Assembly (NCBI GenBank): GCA_002441005.1
Contig: DJWO01000010.1
Location: forward strand, 175,593-239,592
Source of the DNA: Candidatus Aminicenantes bacterium UBA6228
GTDB lineage: Bacteria > Acidobacteriota > Aminicenantia > Aminicenantales > Saccharicenantaceae
Reading direction: 5' to 3'
Length of the DNA stretch: 64,000 nucleotides
The notes below the pieces were generated by a model. It made no database searches. It saw only the letters and a list, made by a program, of their open reading frames with translations, and was not told where the DNA came from. Each line of letters begins with the position of its first letter. The stretch's first letter is position 1. A program made the position numbers and the translations under genes. Shown here one piece after another: positions 51,077 to 60,551 of the stretch.

Positions 51077-54000
51077 ATGGAAAAAGAATCCAGGTCAGCA
51101 ATATTCAGGCCACAGTTTCATCCAGGAAAAATTATAATGGCCTGTTTATTCCTTTTTATTTTGCTGAGTGCTGGTCATTTCCTTTTGGCTGAGTCTCAGG
51201 AAATAGTTAACGACTGGGAAAATCCTAAGGTTTTTTCTATAAACACCGAACTGCCTCATGCAACCTTTATTCCTTTCCCGGATCTTAATCAGGCCCTGCA
51301 GCTCAAGGCCAAAAACTCCCCCTGGTACAAATCACTTAACGGCCTTTGGAAGTTTAACTGGGTACCTAAACCGGCCGATATTCCAGCTAATTTCTGGCTG
51401 CCAGACTACGATGACAGCCGGTGGAAGGAAATAGAGGTCCCCTCCAACTGGGAAATCCAGGGCTACGGAATACCAATTTATGTCAACAGCGACTATGAAT
51501 TCTCACCCGAGAACCCGCAGCCGCCTAATATCCCTCATGATAACAATCCAGTTGGCTCTTACCGTCTGTTCTTCACCGTGCCGGAGAGCTGGCGCGGCCT
51601 GGATGTTTTTATTCATTTCGGTGGAGTCAAGTCTGCCTTCTACATCTGGATCAACGGGCAGAAAGTTGGTTACAGTGAAGACTCCAAAACTCCGGCCGAA
51701 TTCAAGATTACGCCCTATCTTAAACCCGGTCAAAACCTGGTTGCCCTTCAGGTTTATCGCTGGTCAGATGGTTCTTACCTCGAATGTCAGGATATGTGGC
51801 GAATGTCAGGCATAACAAGAGATGTTTATCTCTATGCTGCTCCCCTGGTCAGAATTCGTGATTTTTTTGCCCACACCCAGCTTGATGAAGAATATAAGAA
51901 TGGTTTGCTCAGCCTGGAAGTTGAAGTCAAGAGCGAGCTGGTCTCAAGCGGTAAAAAGCAGAGCCTGTCTGCCTATACCCTGCGGGCCGGTCTGCTAACT
52001 GACAGCGGACAGCCCGTTTTTCAGAAAGATATAACTTTCACCTTGCCTCCGAGCGGAGAGAAGACGGTTAGTTTCAGCCAGGAAATTGAGGGGATCAAAC
52101 CCTGGACAGCCGAAACGCCAAATCTTTACCGTTTAACTCTTGAACTTCTGGACAAAAATAACCGGACGGCCGAAGCTCTAACCACCATGGTTGGCTTCCG
52201 GTCAGTGGTCATAAAAAATGGCCAGCTTTTGATCAACGGCCAGCCGGTTTATTTTAAAGGCGTCAACCGCCATGAAACCGATCCCTGGACCGGTCAGGTC
52301 ATCTCGGAAGAATCCATGATCCGGGATATTAAGCTGATGAAGCAAAATAACATCAATGCAGTCAGAACCTGCCACTACCCGGATGACCCCCGCTGGTATG
52401 AGCTATGTGATTATTATGGAATTTACTTAATAGACGAAGCCAATATCGAATCTCACGGTATGGGCTATGGCGAAAAAAGTTTAGCTAAAAATCCGGAGTG
52501 GGGCCCAGCTCACCTTGACCGGATGAAGAGGATGCTCGAACGGGATAAAAATCATCCTTCAGTGGTCATCTGGTCAATGGGTAATGAAGCCGGTAATGGC
52601 ATTAACTTTGAAGAAGGCTATCGCTGGATCAAACAGCGTGACCCCAGCCGCCCCATTCATTACGAACGCGCTCAGCTCGAATGGAACACAGATATTTATT
52701 GCCCGATGTATGCCCGGATTGAGCATCTGGAAAAATATGCCAGAACCAATCCTCAACGCCCCTTAATTTTATGCGAATATGCCCATTCGATGGGTAACAG
52801 CACCGGCAATCTTCAGGACTACTGGGACGTGATTGAAAAATATCCAGTTCTCCAGGGCGGATTTATCTGGGACTGGGTTGACCAGGGATTTGCCAAAGAA
52901 AACGAAAAAGGAGAGCTTTTCTGGGCTTATGGCGGAGATTACGGTCCACCAGGCACACCGTCCGATTCCAATTTTTGCTGTAACGGTCTGGTAGCTCCGG
53001 ATCGGACACCACATCCGGCTCTAAATGAAGTAAAAAAAGTTTATCAGCCAGCCAGGGTCGAACTAATAGAGCCAGCCGCAGCTACGGAAGCTAAAATCAG
53101 AATCACCAATAAATATGATTTTCTCGCTCTCGATCGAGATAATTTTAGCCTCCACTGGGAGCTTTTAACCAATGGACGAAAAGCAGCGGAAGGCACTCTT
53201 CCCTGCCCGGCTATTAAACCCCGGGCTTCAGCTGAAATCAGGGTGGTTTTCCCGGCTGAGACTATCAAGCCGGATGAGGAGGTTTTTCTAAATGTAGAAT
53301 TGAGAGCGGGGAAAGAGATGGCTCAGGGTCTGATTCCAGTCGGACACAGTCTGGCTGCTGAGCAGGTAAAAATAGCCGGCAGTGAGGTAAACAACGAGCC
53401 AGCAGCCAGGGCCTCCAGAACTCAGGCCAAGCTGCCCAAATTAAACATAAAACAAAACAAAAACAACCGGAACCAGATCATCATCAGCAGCCAGAATTTC
53501 GAGTTGATCTTCAACCGGGCTGAGGGCCGTTTAACCTCATATAGATTCCAGAATCTTGATCTTCTAAAAGAAGGACCTCTCCCCAATTTCTGGAGGGCAC
53601 CGACCGATAATGACTTTGGAAACAGAATGCCGGAGAGGTTAAAAGCCTGGAGAGAGGCCAGCCAGAAACGGGAAGTAAAAACTTTCACGGTGAGCAAGAA
53701 TAAAGCCGGGCAGGCCGTGGTCAAAATTGAATTTTATCTGCCAGCAGTTGAGGCGACTTATGCTATTACTTACACCGTGGCCAGAGATGGAGTCATCAGG
53801 ATGGATAATGAGTTTAAGCCGCAGAATCCAGAAAAGCTGCCAGAAATTCCCCGCATTGGTCTGTTGCTGGCCACACCCGACGGCCTGGAGAATATTGAAT
53901 ATTATGGCCGCGGGCCGCATGAGAATTACTGCGACCGTCAGACCTCGGCTTTCGCCGGAATTTACAAAACGACCCTGGCTGAACAGGTTATTCCCTACGT

Positions 54001-54319
54001 CTGCGCCCAGGAATTCGGCCACCGGACTGAGACCAGATGGCTCGTCATCAGCAATAAAGAAGGTCTGGGCTTGAAATTCAGCGGGCTGCCGCTCTTTGAA
54101 TTTTCAGCTGTTCCCTACACGCCTGAGGATCTGACTCAAAACTGGCGCGGTGAAAAGCACTTTATAGATGTGCCGAGGCGAAATAATCTCTGTATTTCAA
54201 TTGACCTGGCCCAGATGGGTGTCGGCGGGGATGATTCCTGGGGCGCCAGGCCGCATCCACAATATTTGATTACGCCACAAGCCTATTCCTGGTCCTTCAT
54301 TATTGAGCCGGTAAAATAA
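51077..54319 (+). CDS. Glycoside hydrolase family 2, LacZ-type beta-galactosidase, exported
   Basis: A 1080-residue LacZ-type enzyme with an N-terminal signal/anchor (IIMACLFLFILLSAGHFLLAES). The domain order is the LacZ one: sugar-binding beta sandwich (GYGIPIYVN, WRMSGITRDVYLYA), immunoglobulin-like domain, catalytic TIM barrel, and C-terminal beta domains. The barrel has the acid/base Glu504 in WSMGNEAGNG and the nucleophile Glu567 in ILCEYAHSMGNS. The final domain shows YYGRGPHENYCDRQ and WGARPHPQY. It cleaves terminal beta-galactosides, outside the cytoplasm. GAAGGAG precedes the ATG. The GH3 gene follows after 21 bp, an operon for beta-linked glycans. Confidence 0.93.
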   Translation: MEKESRSAIFRPQFHPGKIIMACLFLFILLSAGHFLLAESQEIVNDWENPKVFSINTELPHATFIPFPDLNQALQLKAKNSPWYKSLNGLWKFNWVPKPADIPANFWLPDYDDSRWKEIEVPSNWEIQGYGIPIYVNSDYEFSPENPQPPNIPHDNNPVGSYRLFFTVPESWRGLDVFIHFGGVKSAFYIWINGQKVGYSEDSKTPAEFKITPYLKPGQNLVALQVYRWSDGSYLECQDMWRMSGITRDVYLYAAPLVRIRDFFAHTQLDEEYKNGLLSLEVEVKSELVSSGKKQSLSAYTLRAGLLTDSGQPVFQKDITFTLPPSGEKTVSFSQEIEGIKPWTAETPNLYRLTLELLDKNNRTAEALTTMVGFRSVVIKNGQLLINGQPVYFKGVNRHETDPWTGQVISEESMIRDIKLMKQNNINAVRTCHYPDDPRWYELCDYYGIYLIDEANIESHGMGYGEKSLAKNPEWGPAHLDRMKRMLERDKNHPSVVIWSMGNEAGNGINFEEGYRWIKQRDPSRPIHYERAQLEWNTDIYCPMYARIEHLEKYARTNPQRPLILCEYAHSMGNSTGNLQDYWDVIEKYPVLQGGFIWDWVDQGFAKENEKGELFWAYGGDYGPPGTPSDSNFCCNGLVAPDRTPHPALNEVKKVYQPARVELIEPAAATEAKIRITNKYDFLALDRDNFSLHWELLTNGRKAAEGTLPCPAIKPRASAEIRVVFPAETIKPDEEVFLNVELRAGKEMAQGLIPVGHSLAAEQVKIAGSEVNNEPAARASRTQAKLPKLNIKQNKNNRNQIIISSQNFELIFNRAEGRLTSYRFQNLDLLKEGPLPNFWRAPTDNDFGNRMPERLKAWREASQKREVKTFTVSKNKAGQAVVKIEFYLPAVEATYAITYTVARDGVIRMDNEFKPQNPEKLPEIPRIGLLLATPDGLENIEYYGRGPHENYCDRQTSAFAGIYKTTLAEQVIPYVCAQEFGHRTETRWLVISNKEGLGLKFSGLPLFEFSAVPYTPEDLTQNWRGEKHFIDVPRRNNLCISIDLAQMGVGGDDSWGARPHPQYLITPQAYSWSFIIEPVK

Positions 54320-54340
54320 AGGCCGGAAGGAGGCTGACCG

Positions 54341-57070
54341 GTGAAAAATAAAAAAACACGAAGCGTTTTCAATATCAGGAGGATGACGTTTTTTTGCTTT
54401 CTGGCCGTCGTAGTAATTTCAGGTCTGGCTTTTCTCGCAGGCGAGAGCCAGGCTGAAAAAGCCGGTCAGGTACAGAAGACGAGCAGCGAAAAAAGCGCTA
54501 CCATGCTGCCCTTTTTAAATCCGGACTTACCGCTTGAAGCCAGAGTTTCTGATCTGGTCGGACGTTTGACCCTTGAAGAAAAAATCGGCCAGCTGATGAA
54601 TGAGGCACCAGCTATAGAACGCCTGGGCATCCCGGCCTATAACTGGTGGAACGAGTGTCTTCATGGCGTGGCCCGGGCTGGACTGGCCACCGTCTTTCCT
54701 CAATCAATCGGTCTGGCTGCCACCTGGAATACCGACCTGATGCTAGAAGTAGCCACGGCTATTTCGGATGAGGCCAGGGCGAAACACCACGAGGCTGTCC
54801 GCCGTGGCGAGCGTGGTATTTATCAGGGCTTAACCTTCTGGTCGCCCAATATCAATCTTTTCCGTGATCCGCGCTGGGGACGCGGCATGGAAACCTATGG
54901 CGAGGATCCATATCTTACAGGCACGATGGCGGTGAGCTTTATCCGCGGGCTGCAGGGTGATAATGCTAAATATTTTAAGGTTATTGCCACCGCCAAACAT
55001 TATGCCGTTCACAGCGGCCCCGAGCCTGACCGCCACACCTTTGATGCTGTCGTCGATTTTCCTGACCTTCGCGCCAGCTATCTCCCCCATTTTGAAATGG
55101 CTGTTCGGGAAGGTGGAGCCTATTCGGTCATGTGCGCCTATAACCGCTTCCGCGGTCTGCCCTGCTGCGGCAGTCCCCTTTTGCTCAATGATATCCTCCG
55201 TCAGGAGTGGGGTTTTGAAGGCTATGTCGTGTCCGACTGTGATGCGGTTGATGATATTTATGCCACTCATAAACTTGTCCCGACCCTGGCGGAGGCAGCC
55301 GCTATGGCTCTTAAAGCCGGCACTGATCTCAACTGCGGGCGAGCTTATACAGCTCTCCTTGAAGCAGTGAGGAAAGGACTGGTTGATGAGGCTACCGTTG
55401 ACATTGCGGTAAAACGCCTTTTTAGCGCCCGCTTTCGCCTGGGGATGTTTGACCCGGAAGAGCGTGTCCCTTATGCTCAAATTCCCTATTCAGCGGTAGA
55501 TAGCTCGAAACATCGTCTTCTCGCCCTCGAAGCCGCCCGCCAGTCTATCGTTCTTCTGCAAAATAAAAACAATGTTTTGCCGCTTCCAAAATCGCTCGAA
55601 TCAATAGCGGTCATCGGACCAAATGCTGATGACATTGAAGTTCTTCTTGGAAATTATAACGGCTTCCCTTCTGATCCGGTAACGCCCCTCCGGGGGCTCA
55701 AAGAGAAGGTCGGCTCCCAAACCGAAATTATCTATGAACCAGGCACCGACTGGGCCGAAAGTATTCCTGTTCTGACGCCAATTCCGGCCGAATTTTTAAA
55801 ACCGGCTTTAAACACAAAAGACAGTGGCCTCCGCGGGGAATATTTTGCCAATCAGGCATTTAAAGGAAAGCCGGTCGTCACCAGGCTTGACGCCGGTCTT
55901 GATTTTAACTGGTGGGAAGAGGCGCCATTCTCCGGCCTTGATCCCAATAATTTCAGTATCCGCTGGACAGGTTATCTGGTTCCGCCGGAAAGCGGCGATT
56001 ATTATCTGGGCGGAGAAGGTTTCAACAGCTTTAAAATCTTTCTGGATGGAAAGCTTATTGCCAGTTTCAACGGCACTCACGAAACCCATAAGGTTTATCA
56101 AAAAGTCCATCTGGAAAAAGACCGGCCGGCAGCCTTAAAAATTGAATACAGCCACCGGGCAAGAATGGCCAGAATGCATTTACTATGGAAAAAGCCGGCA
56201 GCCGACAGTCTCGAGCGTGCGGTCAAAGCCGCCCGGGAAGCCGAAGCTACCATCTTATTTCTGGGACTTTCGCCAAGGCTTGAAGGCGAAGAAATGAACG
56301 TGCCGGTTCCAGGTTTTAAGGGCGGCGACCGTCTGACTCTTGACCTTCCGGCCAATCAGGAAAAGCTCCTCGAAGAAGTGGCAAAGGCTGCAGCTCCTAA
56401 GCCTGTTGTCCTGGTTCTTTTAAACGGCAGCCCTTTAGCTGTAAATCGGGCAGTTGAGCTGGTGCCGGCTATCGTTGAGGCCTGGTATCCCGGTCAGGCT
56501 GCCGGTGCGGCTATAGCTGATGTTCTCTTTGGTGATTATAATCCAGCCGGACGGCTGCCTGTTACTTTTTATAAGTCGGCAACTGACCTGCCTGATTTTT
56601 CTGATTATCGGATGGCGGGTCGGACTTACCGTTACTTTAAGAAAGAGCCGCTATTTCCCTTTGGCTATGGTCTGAGTTATACGAACTTCAGCTACTCGAA
56701 GCTTTCCGCCCAAAAAAGCCTCAAAGCCGGGGATGAACTAACCATCTCGGTTGAAGTTAAAAACACGGGAAAACGCGATGGTGAAGAAGTAGTCGAAGTT
56801 TATCTCAGCCGCCCGGATTCTACTTCACCGGTCAATCCACTCCGCTGGCTGGCTGGTTTCCGGCGCCTTTTCCTCCGAGCCGGAGAAAAGCAGAAAGTCA
56901 CTCTGACCATCAGACCGCAGGAGCTGGCTTCTTATAACGCGGAAGGCAACCGTCTCATTGAGACGGGAAAATTGATTATATCTGTTGGTGGCCAGCAGCC
57001 TGGCTTTTCGGGCCGCTTGTCCGCCCCAACCACCGGCGTTCTGACCACCGAAACCAAAATCAAACACTAA
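54341..57070 (+). CDS. Glycoside hydrolase family 3 with PA14 domain (beta-xylosidase/beta-glucosidase type), exported
   Basis: A 909-residue enzyme starting at GTG with AAGGAGG upstream. It has a signal peptide (MTFFCFLAVVVISGLAFLAG), a GH3 N-terminal domain (YNWWNECLHGVARAG, a motif seen in beta-xylosidase-like members), with catalytic nucleophile Asp299 in YVVSDCDAVDD, a second GH3 lobe interrupted by a PA14 domain at about 495-620 (YFANQAFKGKP, WTGYLVPPESGDYYLG), and a C-terminal fibronectin-III-like domain (EVVEVYLSRPD). PA14 inserts often bind carbohydrate. By eye this gene uses CGC/CGT arginine codons more than its neighbours, hinting at a different origin. Substrate is not fixed. Confidence 0.93.
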   Translation: MKNKKTRSVFNIRRMTFFCFLAVVVISGLAFLAGESQAEKAGQVQKTSSEKSATMLPFLNPDLPLEARVSDLVGRLTLEEKIGQLMNEAPAIERLGIPAYNWWNECLHGVARAGLATVFPQSIGLAATWNTDLMLEVATAISDEARAKHHEAVRRGERGIYQGLTFWSPNINLFRDPRWGRGMETYGEDPYLTGTMAVSFIRGLQGDNAKYFKVIATAKHYAVHSGPEPDRHTFDAVVDFPDLRASYLPHFEMAVREGGAYSVMCAYNRFRGLPCCGSPLLLNDILRQEWGFEGYVVSDCDAVDDIYATHKLVPTLAEAAAMALKAGTDLNCGRAYTALLEAVRKGLVDEATVDIAVKRLFSARFRLGMFDPEERVPYAQIPYSAVDSSKHRLLALEAARQSIVLLQNKNNVLPLPKSLESIAVIGPNADDIEVLLGNYNGFPSDPVTPLRGLKEKVGSQTEIIYEPGTDWAESIPVLTPIPAEFLKPALNTKDSGLRGEYFANQAFKGKPVVTRLDAGLDFNWWEEAPFSGLDPNNFSIRWTGYLVPPESGDYYLGGEGFNSFKIFLDGKLIASFNGTHETHKVYQKVHLEKDRPAALKIEYSHRARMARMHLLWKKPAADSLERAVKAAREAEATILFLGLSPRLEGEEMNVPVPGFKGGDRLTLDLPANQEKLLEEVAKAAAPKPVVLVLLNGSPLAVNRAVELVPAIVEAWYPGQAAGAAIADVLFGDYNPAGRLPVTFYKSATDLPDFSDYRMAGRTYRYFKKEPLFPFGYGLSYTNFSYSKLSAQKSLKAGDELTISVEVKNTGKRDGEEVVEVYLSRPDSTSPVNPLRWLAGFRRLFLRAGEKQKVTLTIRPQELASYNAEGNRLIETGKLIISVGGQQPGFSGRLSAPTTGVLTTETKIKH

Positions 57071-57130
57071 CCGATAACCCAGCGGATACCGCCAGAATAG
57101 TCTTGATCATGTCCCTGTTTTTATCTGGTC

Positions 57131-57448
57131 TTAGTTTCGACTGAAATATCTACTCTGGCCGATTGCAAGCATTTTTTGGCTCTTCAGCCAAAAGGCTGGT
57201 AAATAAGAAGGGGGATAACAGACCTCCTCTATTTTCCTCTTAACGGAGCCTGGAATCTGACTTAAAAACCGGCGCAGAGTCTCCTGACGATCATCAGGCA
57301 AGACTGCTAATACCTTCCTTCTCTTCAGATTGGTCACGGTGATCACTAAATCCCGCCCACGAAAACTATGTTCGTCTATCCCCAGCCTTATCTTCCTATC
57401 CCTCCGCTCCTCTTCCCACCTGGGTAAAACCTCTGCCTTCTCCAACAC
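57131..57448 (-). pseudogene. ISL3-family transposase fragment
   Basis: An open frame of about 105 codons whose first two thirds read RKIRLGIDEHSFRGRDLVITVTN and VLAVLPDDRQETLRRFLSQIP, then VKRKIEEVC. This is the central part of ISL3/IS204-type transposases, whose IDE(H)SF carries the first catalytic Asp. The N-terminal zinc/helix-turn-helix domain and the rest of the DDE fold are missing; after VKRKIEEVC the chain changes to unrelated residues (PPSYLPAFWLKSQ). No terminal inverted repeats were found. It is a degraded insertion remnant between the GH3 gene and the propeller operon. Confidence 0.75.
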
Positions 57449-57669
57449 CCGACAGAAGAATAATATTTTTATTAGAATCTGATTATTATGATGCAGATGT
57501 AGAAAACTTTAGAAGAGCCTTTGACCTCACCATGAGAGATGAAGTAAGGAGAATGGATTCAGACTGGAAGAGGCTCTATTTAAAATGTAATAAAAATAAA
57601 TGGAAGTTTTATTATAATTTTTTTATTCTTATTAACGAAGGGAAGGTTGATGAGATAAGGAGGTTCTGA
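57442..57669 (+). pseudogene. 3' remnant of an unknown gene (no start codon)
   Basis: A frame ending in TGA at 57667-57669 reads back without stop to about 57442: FLLESDYYDADVENFRRAFD, MRDEVRRMDSDWKRLYLKC, FYYNFFILINEGKVDEIRRF. The codon composition looks coding and AGGAGG near its end serves the next gene, whose GTG directly follows its TGA. No start is present and the frame runs into the ISL3 fragment, so its beginning was probably lost by that insertion or a deletion. A Met inside (57535) could start a short peptide but has no Shine-Dalgarno. I do not recognise the family. Confidence 0.5.
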
Positions 57670-58725
57670 GTGAAAAAGGCAAGCGTTATCATCTTGTTAA
57701 TGCTTTCAGCCATTGGAGTTCAACCAGGGGTACATGGCAATGAAATTCCAAAAGAAAGACTGGCGCTCGTTAAGACGTTTCCGGAAGACGGATTGCCAAC
57801 CAAAGCTGTTCCCTGGATAGATGTTGATTCTAAGGGAAATATTTATGCAGTTGGAAATAGAGAGCATTCAATTTTTAAGTTCAGTCGAGAGGGAAAACAA
57901 CTGTTAACCTTTGGCGGCTGGGGACAGGGACCAGGAGAGCTGCAATGGCCAGCTGACATTTCCATTGATAAAGACCTGGATCAAGTTTTTATCATGGATA
58001 ATATAGGAATTTCTATTTATGATTCAGACGGTAGGTATATCAACAGGATAAGAACGTTTATTCCTCCCCTCAGTCTATGTGCTATCCATAATGGAGTTGC
58101 CCTCTTACAGCCAGCTCAGGATAGGAACGAAATGATAAACTTTTACAACAAGGAGGGTCAGCCAGTGTCTTCCTTTGGCGAAAAATATCAGGTTAATTAC
58201 TCTTTAAGCAAAGAAATTCAGCCCAATTTTCTCGACAGGTTGGCCAATATGGGGAAGATAGTATCAGATGGTGAATACATATATTATGTTTCAGATGTGT
58301 TTGGAGAAATACAGGTTTTTGATTTTTCAGGAAAGTTAGTCAGGAGAAAAAAGATAACCGGGATAAGAAACCTCGAAAAGCTAACAAGGGATTATGAAAG
58401 GCTATTTTTTAAGGAGGGAATAAAAAAGAATAAGGACGGGACAATCACCACCAGGGAAGTCTTTAATGACTCGTATTTGGCAGGGCCAGATATATTTTTG
58501 CTAATGCGTGGGCAAGTAGAAGACGGACCAAATGAAATATTGTTCTTATCTAAGGATAATCTGGAGTTAAGGGGAAGGTATGCCCTGCCCGAAGGAATTT
58601 CAGCCAGACATTTATGTGTAATAAAGACAGCCGGCGAAAACGAGGTGCTATTTCTTGTTGCTTTCCGTGATCAAGTTAATGAAATTAATTCGATTGGAAT
58701 ATTTAAAAAGGAGGTATCAAAATAA
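57670..58725 (+). CDS. 6-bladed beta-propeller (NHL-like) exported protein
   Basis: A 351-residue protein starting at GTG (57670) with AAGGAGG six bases before it. The signal peptide (ASVIILLMLSAIGVQPG) is followed by propeller repeats: GNIYAVGNREHSIFKFSREGKQL, with FGGWGQGPGELQWPADISID at about 81-100, DQVFIMDNIGISIYDSDGRYI, and EIQVFDFSGKLVRR. GQGPGE is the mark of a large 6-bladed propeller family that is very common in Aminicenantes and Bacteroidetes. The region is AT-richer than the surroundings by eye. Its stop overlaps a small Cys-rich peptide gene. Function unknown; propellers of this type are thought to bind ligands or peptides. Confidence 0.85.
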   Translation: MKKASVIILLMLSAIGVQPGVHGNEIPKERLALVKTFPEDGLPTKAVPWIDVDSKGNIYAVGNREHSIFKFSREGKQLLTFGGWGQGPGELQWPADISIDKDLDQVFIMDNIGISIYDSDGRYINRIRTFIPPLSLCAIHNGVALLQPAQDRNEMINFYNKEGQPVSSFGEKYQVNYSLSKEIQPNFLDRLANMGKIVSDGEYIYYVSDVFGEIQVFDFSGKLVRRKKITGIRNLEKLTRDYERLFFKEGIKKNKDGTITTREVFNDSYLAGPDIFLLMRGQVEDGPNEILFLSKDNLELRGRYALPEGISARHLCVIKTAGENEVLFLVAFRDQVNEINSIGIFKKEVSK

Positions 58726-58964
58726 GAAGGCTTAGATTTGTTGGTATCTTAGCTTTTGTTTTTGTGGCGGTTTATGTGTTTGTCTTGTCTGCAGGCTGGG
58801 CCGAGGCCCCTGGAGGTGGGGGGGGAAATATATTTTGCAAGGATGTTTTTCCAGGAACATGTACTCAGGGTGGATGCGGAGCAGAGGGTGGCTGGGCGGG
58901 AGTTTCCTGTACGATCCAGTGCTCAGAAACTCTTATAATAAATTGCCAATTTGGTCAGAAATGA
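58722..58964 (+). CDS. Cys-rich exported small peptide, apparent AUA start
   Basis: An 80-codon frame begins at ATA (58722), which overlaps the propeller stop as ATAA and lies 7 bases after AAGGAGG; no in-frame ATG, GTG or TTG occurs until GTG at 58764, which would remove the charged n-region. Decoded from ATA it reads (M/I)RRLRFVGILAFVFVAVYVF, then a cleavage-like AEA, giving a mature peptide of about 51 residues with a Gly run and six cysteines (FCKD, GTC, GGC, VSC, IQC, NCQ). This is a typical signal-peptide-plus-disulfide-knot layout. No family is recognised. In Bacteroidetes, small exported peptides sit beside similar propeller genes, from memory. Confidence 0.55.
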   Translation: MRRLRFVGILAFVFVAVYVFVLSAGWAEAPGGGGGNIFCKDVFPGTCTQGGCGAEGGWAGVSCTIQCSETLIINCQFGQK

Positions 58965-59072
58965 TCTTAGTTGAAAAATACCTGGTCTGCTCAGGACGGA
59001 AGCTCACCAGAAAAATTAGTTACGGAATCGCCGATCTGACCCAACACAACTCTAAACAAATATTTCTAATTT

Positions 59073-60221
59073 TTACTTCTTCCAGGTAGCCTGATAGCGG
59101 CAGATATACTGATAATCCTCATCGTCCTTCTCAATGGTGTATAACTTGCTGTTTTTGACCAGTATAGGCGTCCCGGCTATCTCACCGCGGTAAATAAGCT
59201 TCCCCTCAGGGCTAAAAATATCTACCAGATAGGAATCCTTGGCCTTTCCTTTTTCATTAGTCCTGACATAAAGCCTGTCCTTCTCGTCCACAAAGAAAGT
59301 CGAAACAGCCGGGTAGGTATCGGGAAAATCAAGCAGCTCTCTTAAATTCACTCCTGGTGTTTCCGGCATTTGCTCAAGCATTTCTTCCTTATCTTTTTCG
59401 GTTAGAGGTTGTGGCTTAAATTCCTTACGTACAATTCTGAACAGCTGGCCATCCGGGGTGAAGTATTTGATTTCATAAGCGTTCAATCTGGAGTAAATAA
59501 TATTACCCCGGTTATCCAGACAAAAATCATAAATGATATTAAATGGATTAATCCTGGTTCCGCCTAAGGGTACCGGCATGGTCAGGGTCTCTATCTTAAA
59601 AAGCTGGTTAAATTCAGCATCGTATTTAGCAATAGTGTAGGCTATTGAATTACTTTCCATTCCCATTTCACTACCCACATATTGACCGCCGGCATCAATG
59701 ATTTTCATCATGGCCAGTTTCTTGGCATAAGAAACTTCCCTTAACATCTTCCCTTCGAGGTCAAAATAAACGAGCTTCCGGTTGCCAGCATCGGAGATCA
59801 TTATTTCCAGGTCAGAGATAAGTTGAATAATAATCGGTGAAGTCCACTCTCCCGGACCCTGGCCTTCCTGACCAAACTCTTTAAGCTTCTGACCAGTGGC
59901 ATCAAATATTTTGATCTTCTTGTCTTTGGAATCCAGAGCAATGATGTGCCCATCAGAGGTGACGACAGCCCCGCCCAGGCTATTAAAAATGCTTCCACCT
60001 TTCTCCAGCTTCCCGATGGTAATTTCCTTAGTTAAAATCAGCTTTTCTGAGCCAGAGGGCCTGGCTTTGTTCTCAATTATCTGGACATCAGCTTTATCCG
60101 CCGGGCTGGCCTTGATATTTTCCGCCGCCAAATAAGCCCGGGTTGAAAAAGCTAAAACCAAAGTTGTAACCAATATTGATAAAGAAACAATCCATCCGAC
60201 GCTCAATTCTTTTTTTCTCAT
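59073..60221 (-). CDS. 6-bladed beta-propeller exported protein, second copy
   Basis: A 382-residue protein with a signal anchor (IVSLSILVTTLVLAFSTRAYL) and propeller repeats: GHIIALDSKDKKIKIFDATGQ, FGQEGQGPGEWTSP (GQGPGE at 120-125), MISDAGNRKLVYFDLEGKML and TYPAVSTFFVDEKDRLYVRT. It shares the GQGPGE signature and general repeat order with the propeller at 57.7-58.7 kb but is clearly diverged. It converges with the Cys-rich peptide gene 108 bp away. No peptide gene was found next to it. Function unknown. Confidence 0.83.
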   Translation of the reverse strand: MRKKELSVGWIVSLSILVTTLVLAFSTRAYLAAENIKASPADKADVQIIENKARPSGSEKLILTKEITIGKLEKGGSIFNSLGGAVVTSDGHIIALDSKDKKIKIFDATGQKLKEFGQEGQGPGEWTSPIIIQLISDLEIMISDAGNRKLVYFDLEGKMLREVSYAKKLAMMKIIDAGGQYVGSEMGMESNSIAYTIAKYDAEFNQLFKIETLTMPVPLGGTRINPFNIIYDFCLDNRGNIIYSRLNAYEIKYFTPDGQLFRIVRKEFKPQPLTEKDKEEMLEQMPETPGVNLRELLDFPDTYPAVSTFFVDEKDRLYVRTNEKGKAKDSYLVDIFSPEGKLIYRGEIAGTPILVKNSKLYTIEKDDEDYQYICRYQATWKK

Positions 60222-60513
60222 TTCTCCTCCTCAATTACTGCTCTAATTTATAGTTAACATTTATTCTGGGCTGATTCAAGTCTCTTCTTATCAGGTTTTT
60301 GAGTAGAGACCTGCGCCAGATCGTCTGACGGACACCAGGAAACATCTGGAAAAGTCAATAAAAAACAAGATCGGACTCAAGCTCCTGAATAAGGATAAGA
60401 AAAATATAGAAAAAACTATTCACCACTTTTGACCGCCTGAAGTGAGCCACTGGATCAGATACCCAACTGGCCGATAAGGGAAAAAGAGCATAAAGATGCA
60501 CCTATTTTTTCTT

Positions 60514-60543
60514 TTGACAAGCCGGAAGCTTCCGAATTATACT
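60514..60543 (+). promoter_or_regulatory. Near-consensus sigma-70 promoter of the symporter
   Basis: TTGACA (60514-60519), 18-bp spacer, TATACT (60538-60543). The spacer contains a perfect 12-base palindrome CGGAAGCTTCCG (60523-60534). Transcription would start about 60550, giving a leader of about 210 bases. Confidence 0.7.
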
Positions 60544-60551
60544 TTCTGACG

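Noticed and set aside
57174..57193. Hairpin TTTTGGCT/AGCCAAAA downstream of the GH3 gene as terminator
   Set aside because: No run of T follows the stem on either strand and it lies within the transposase fragment.
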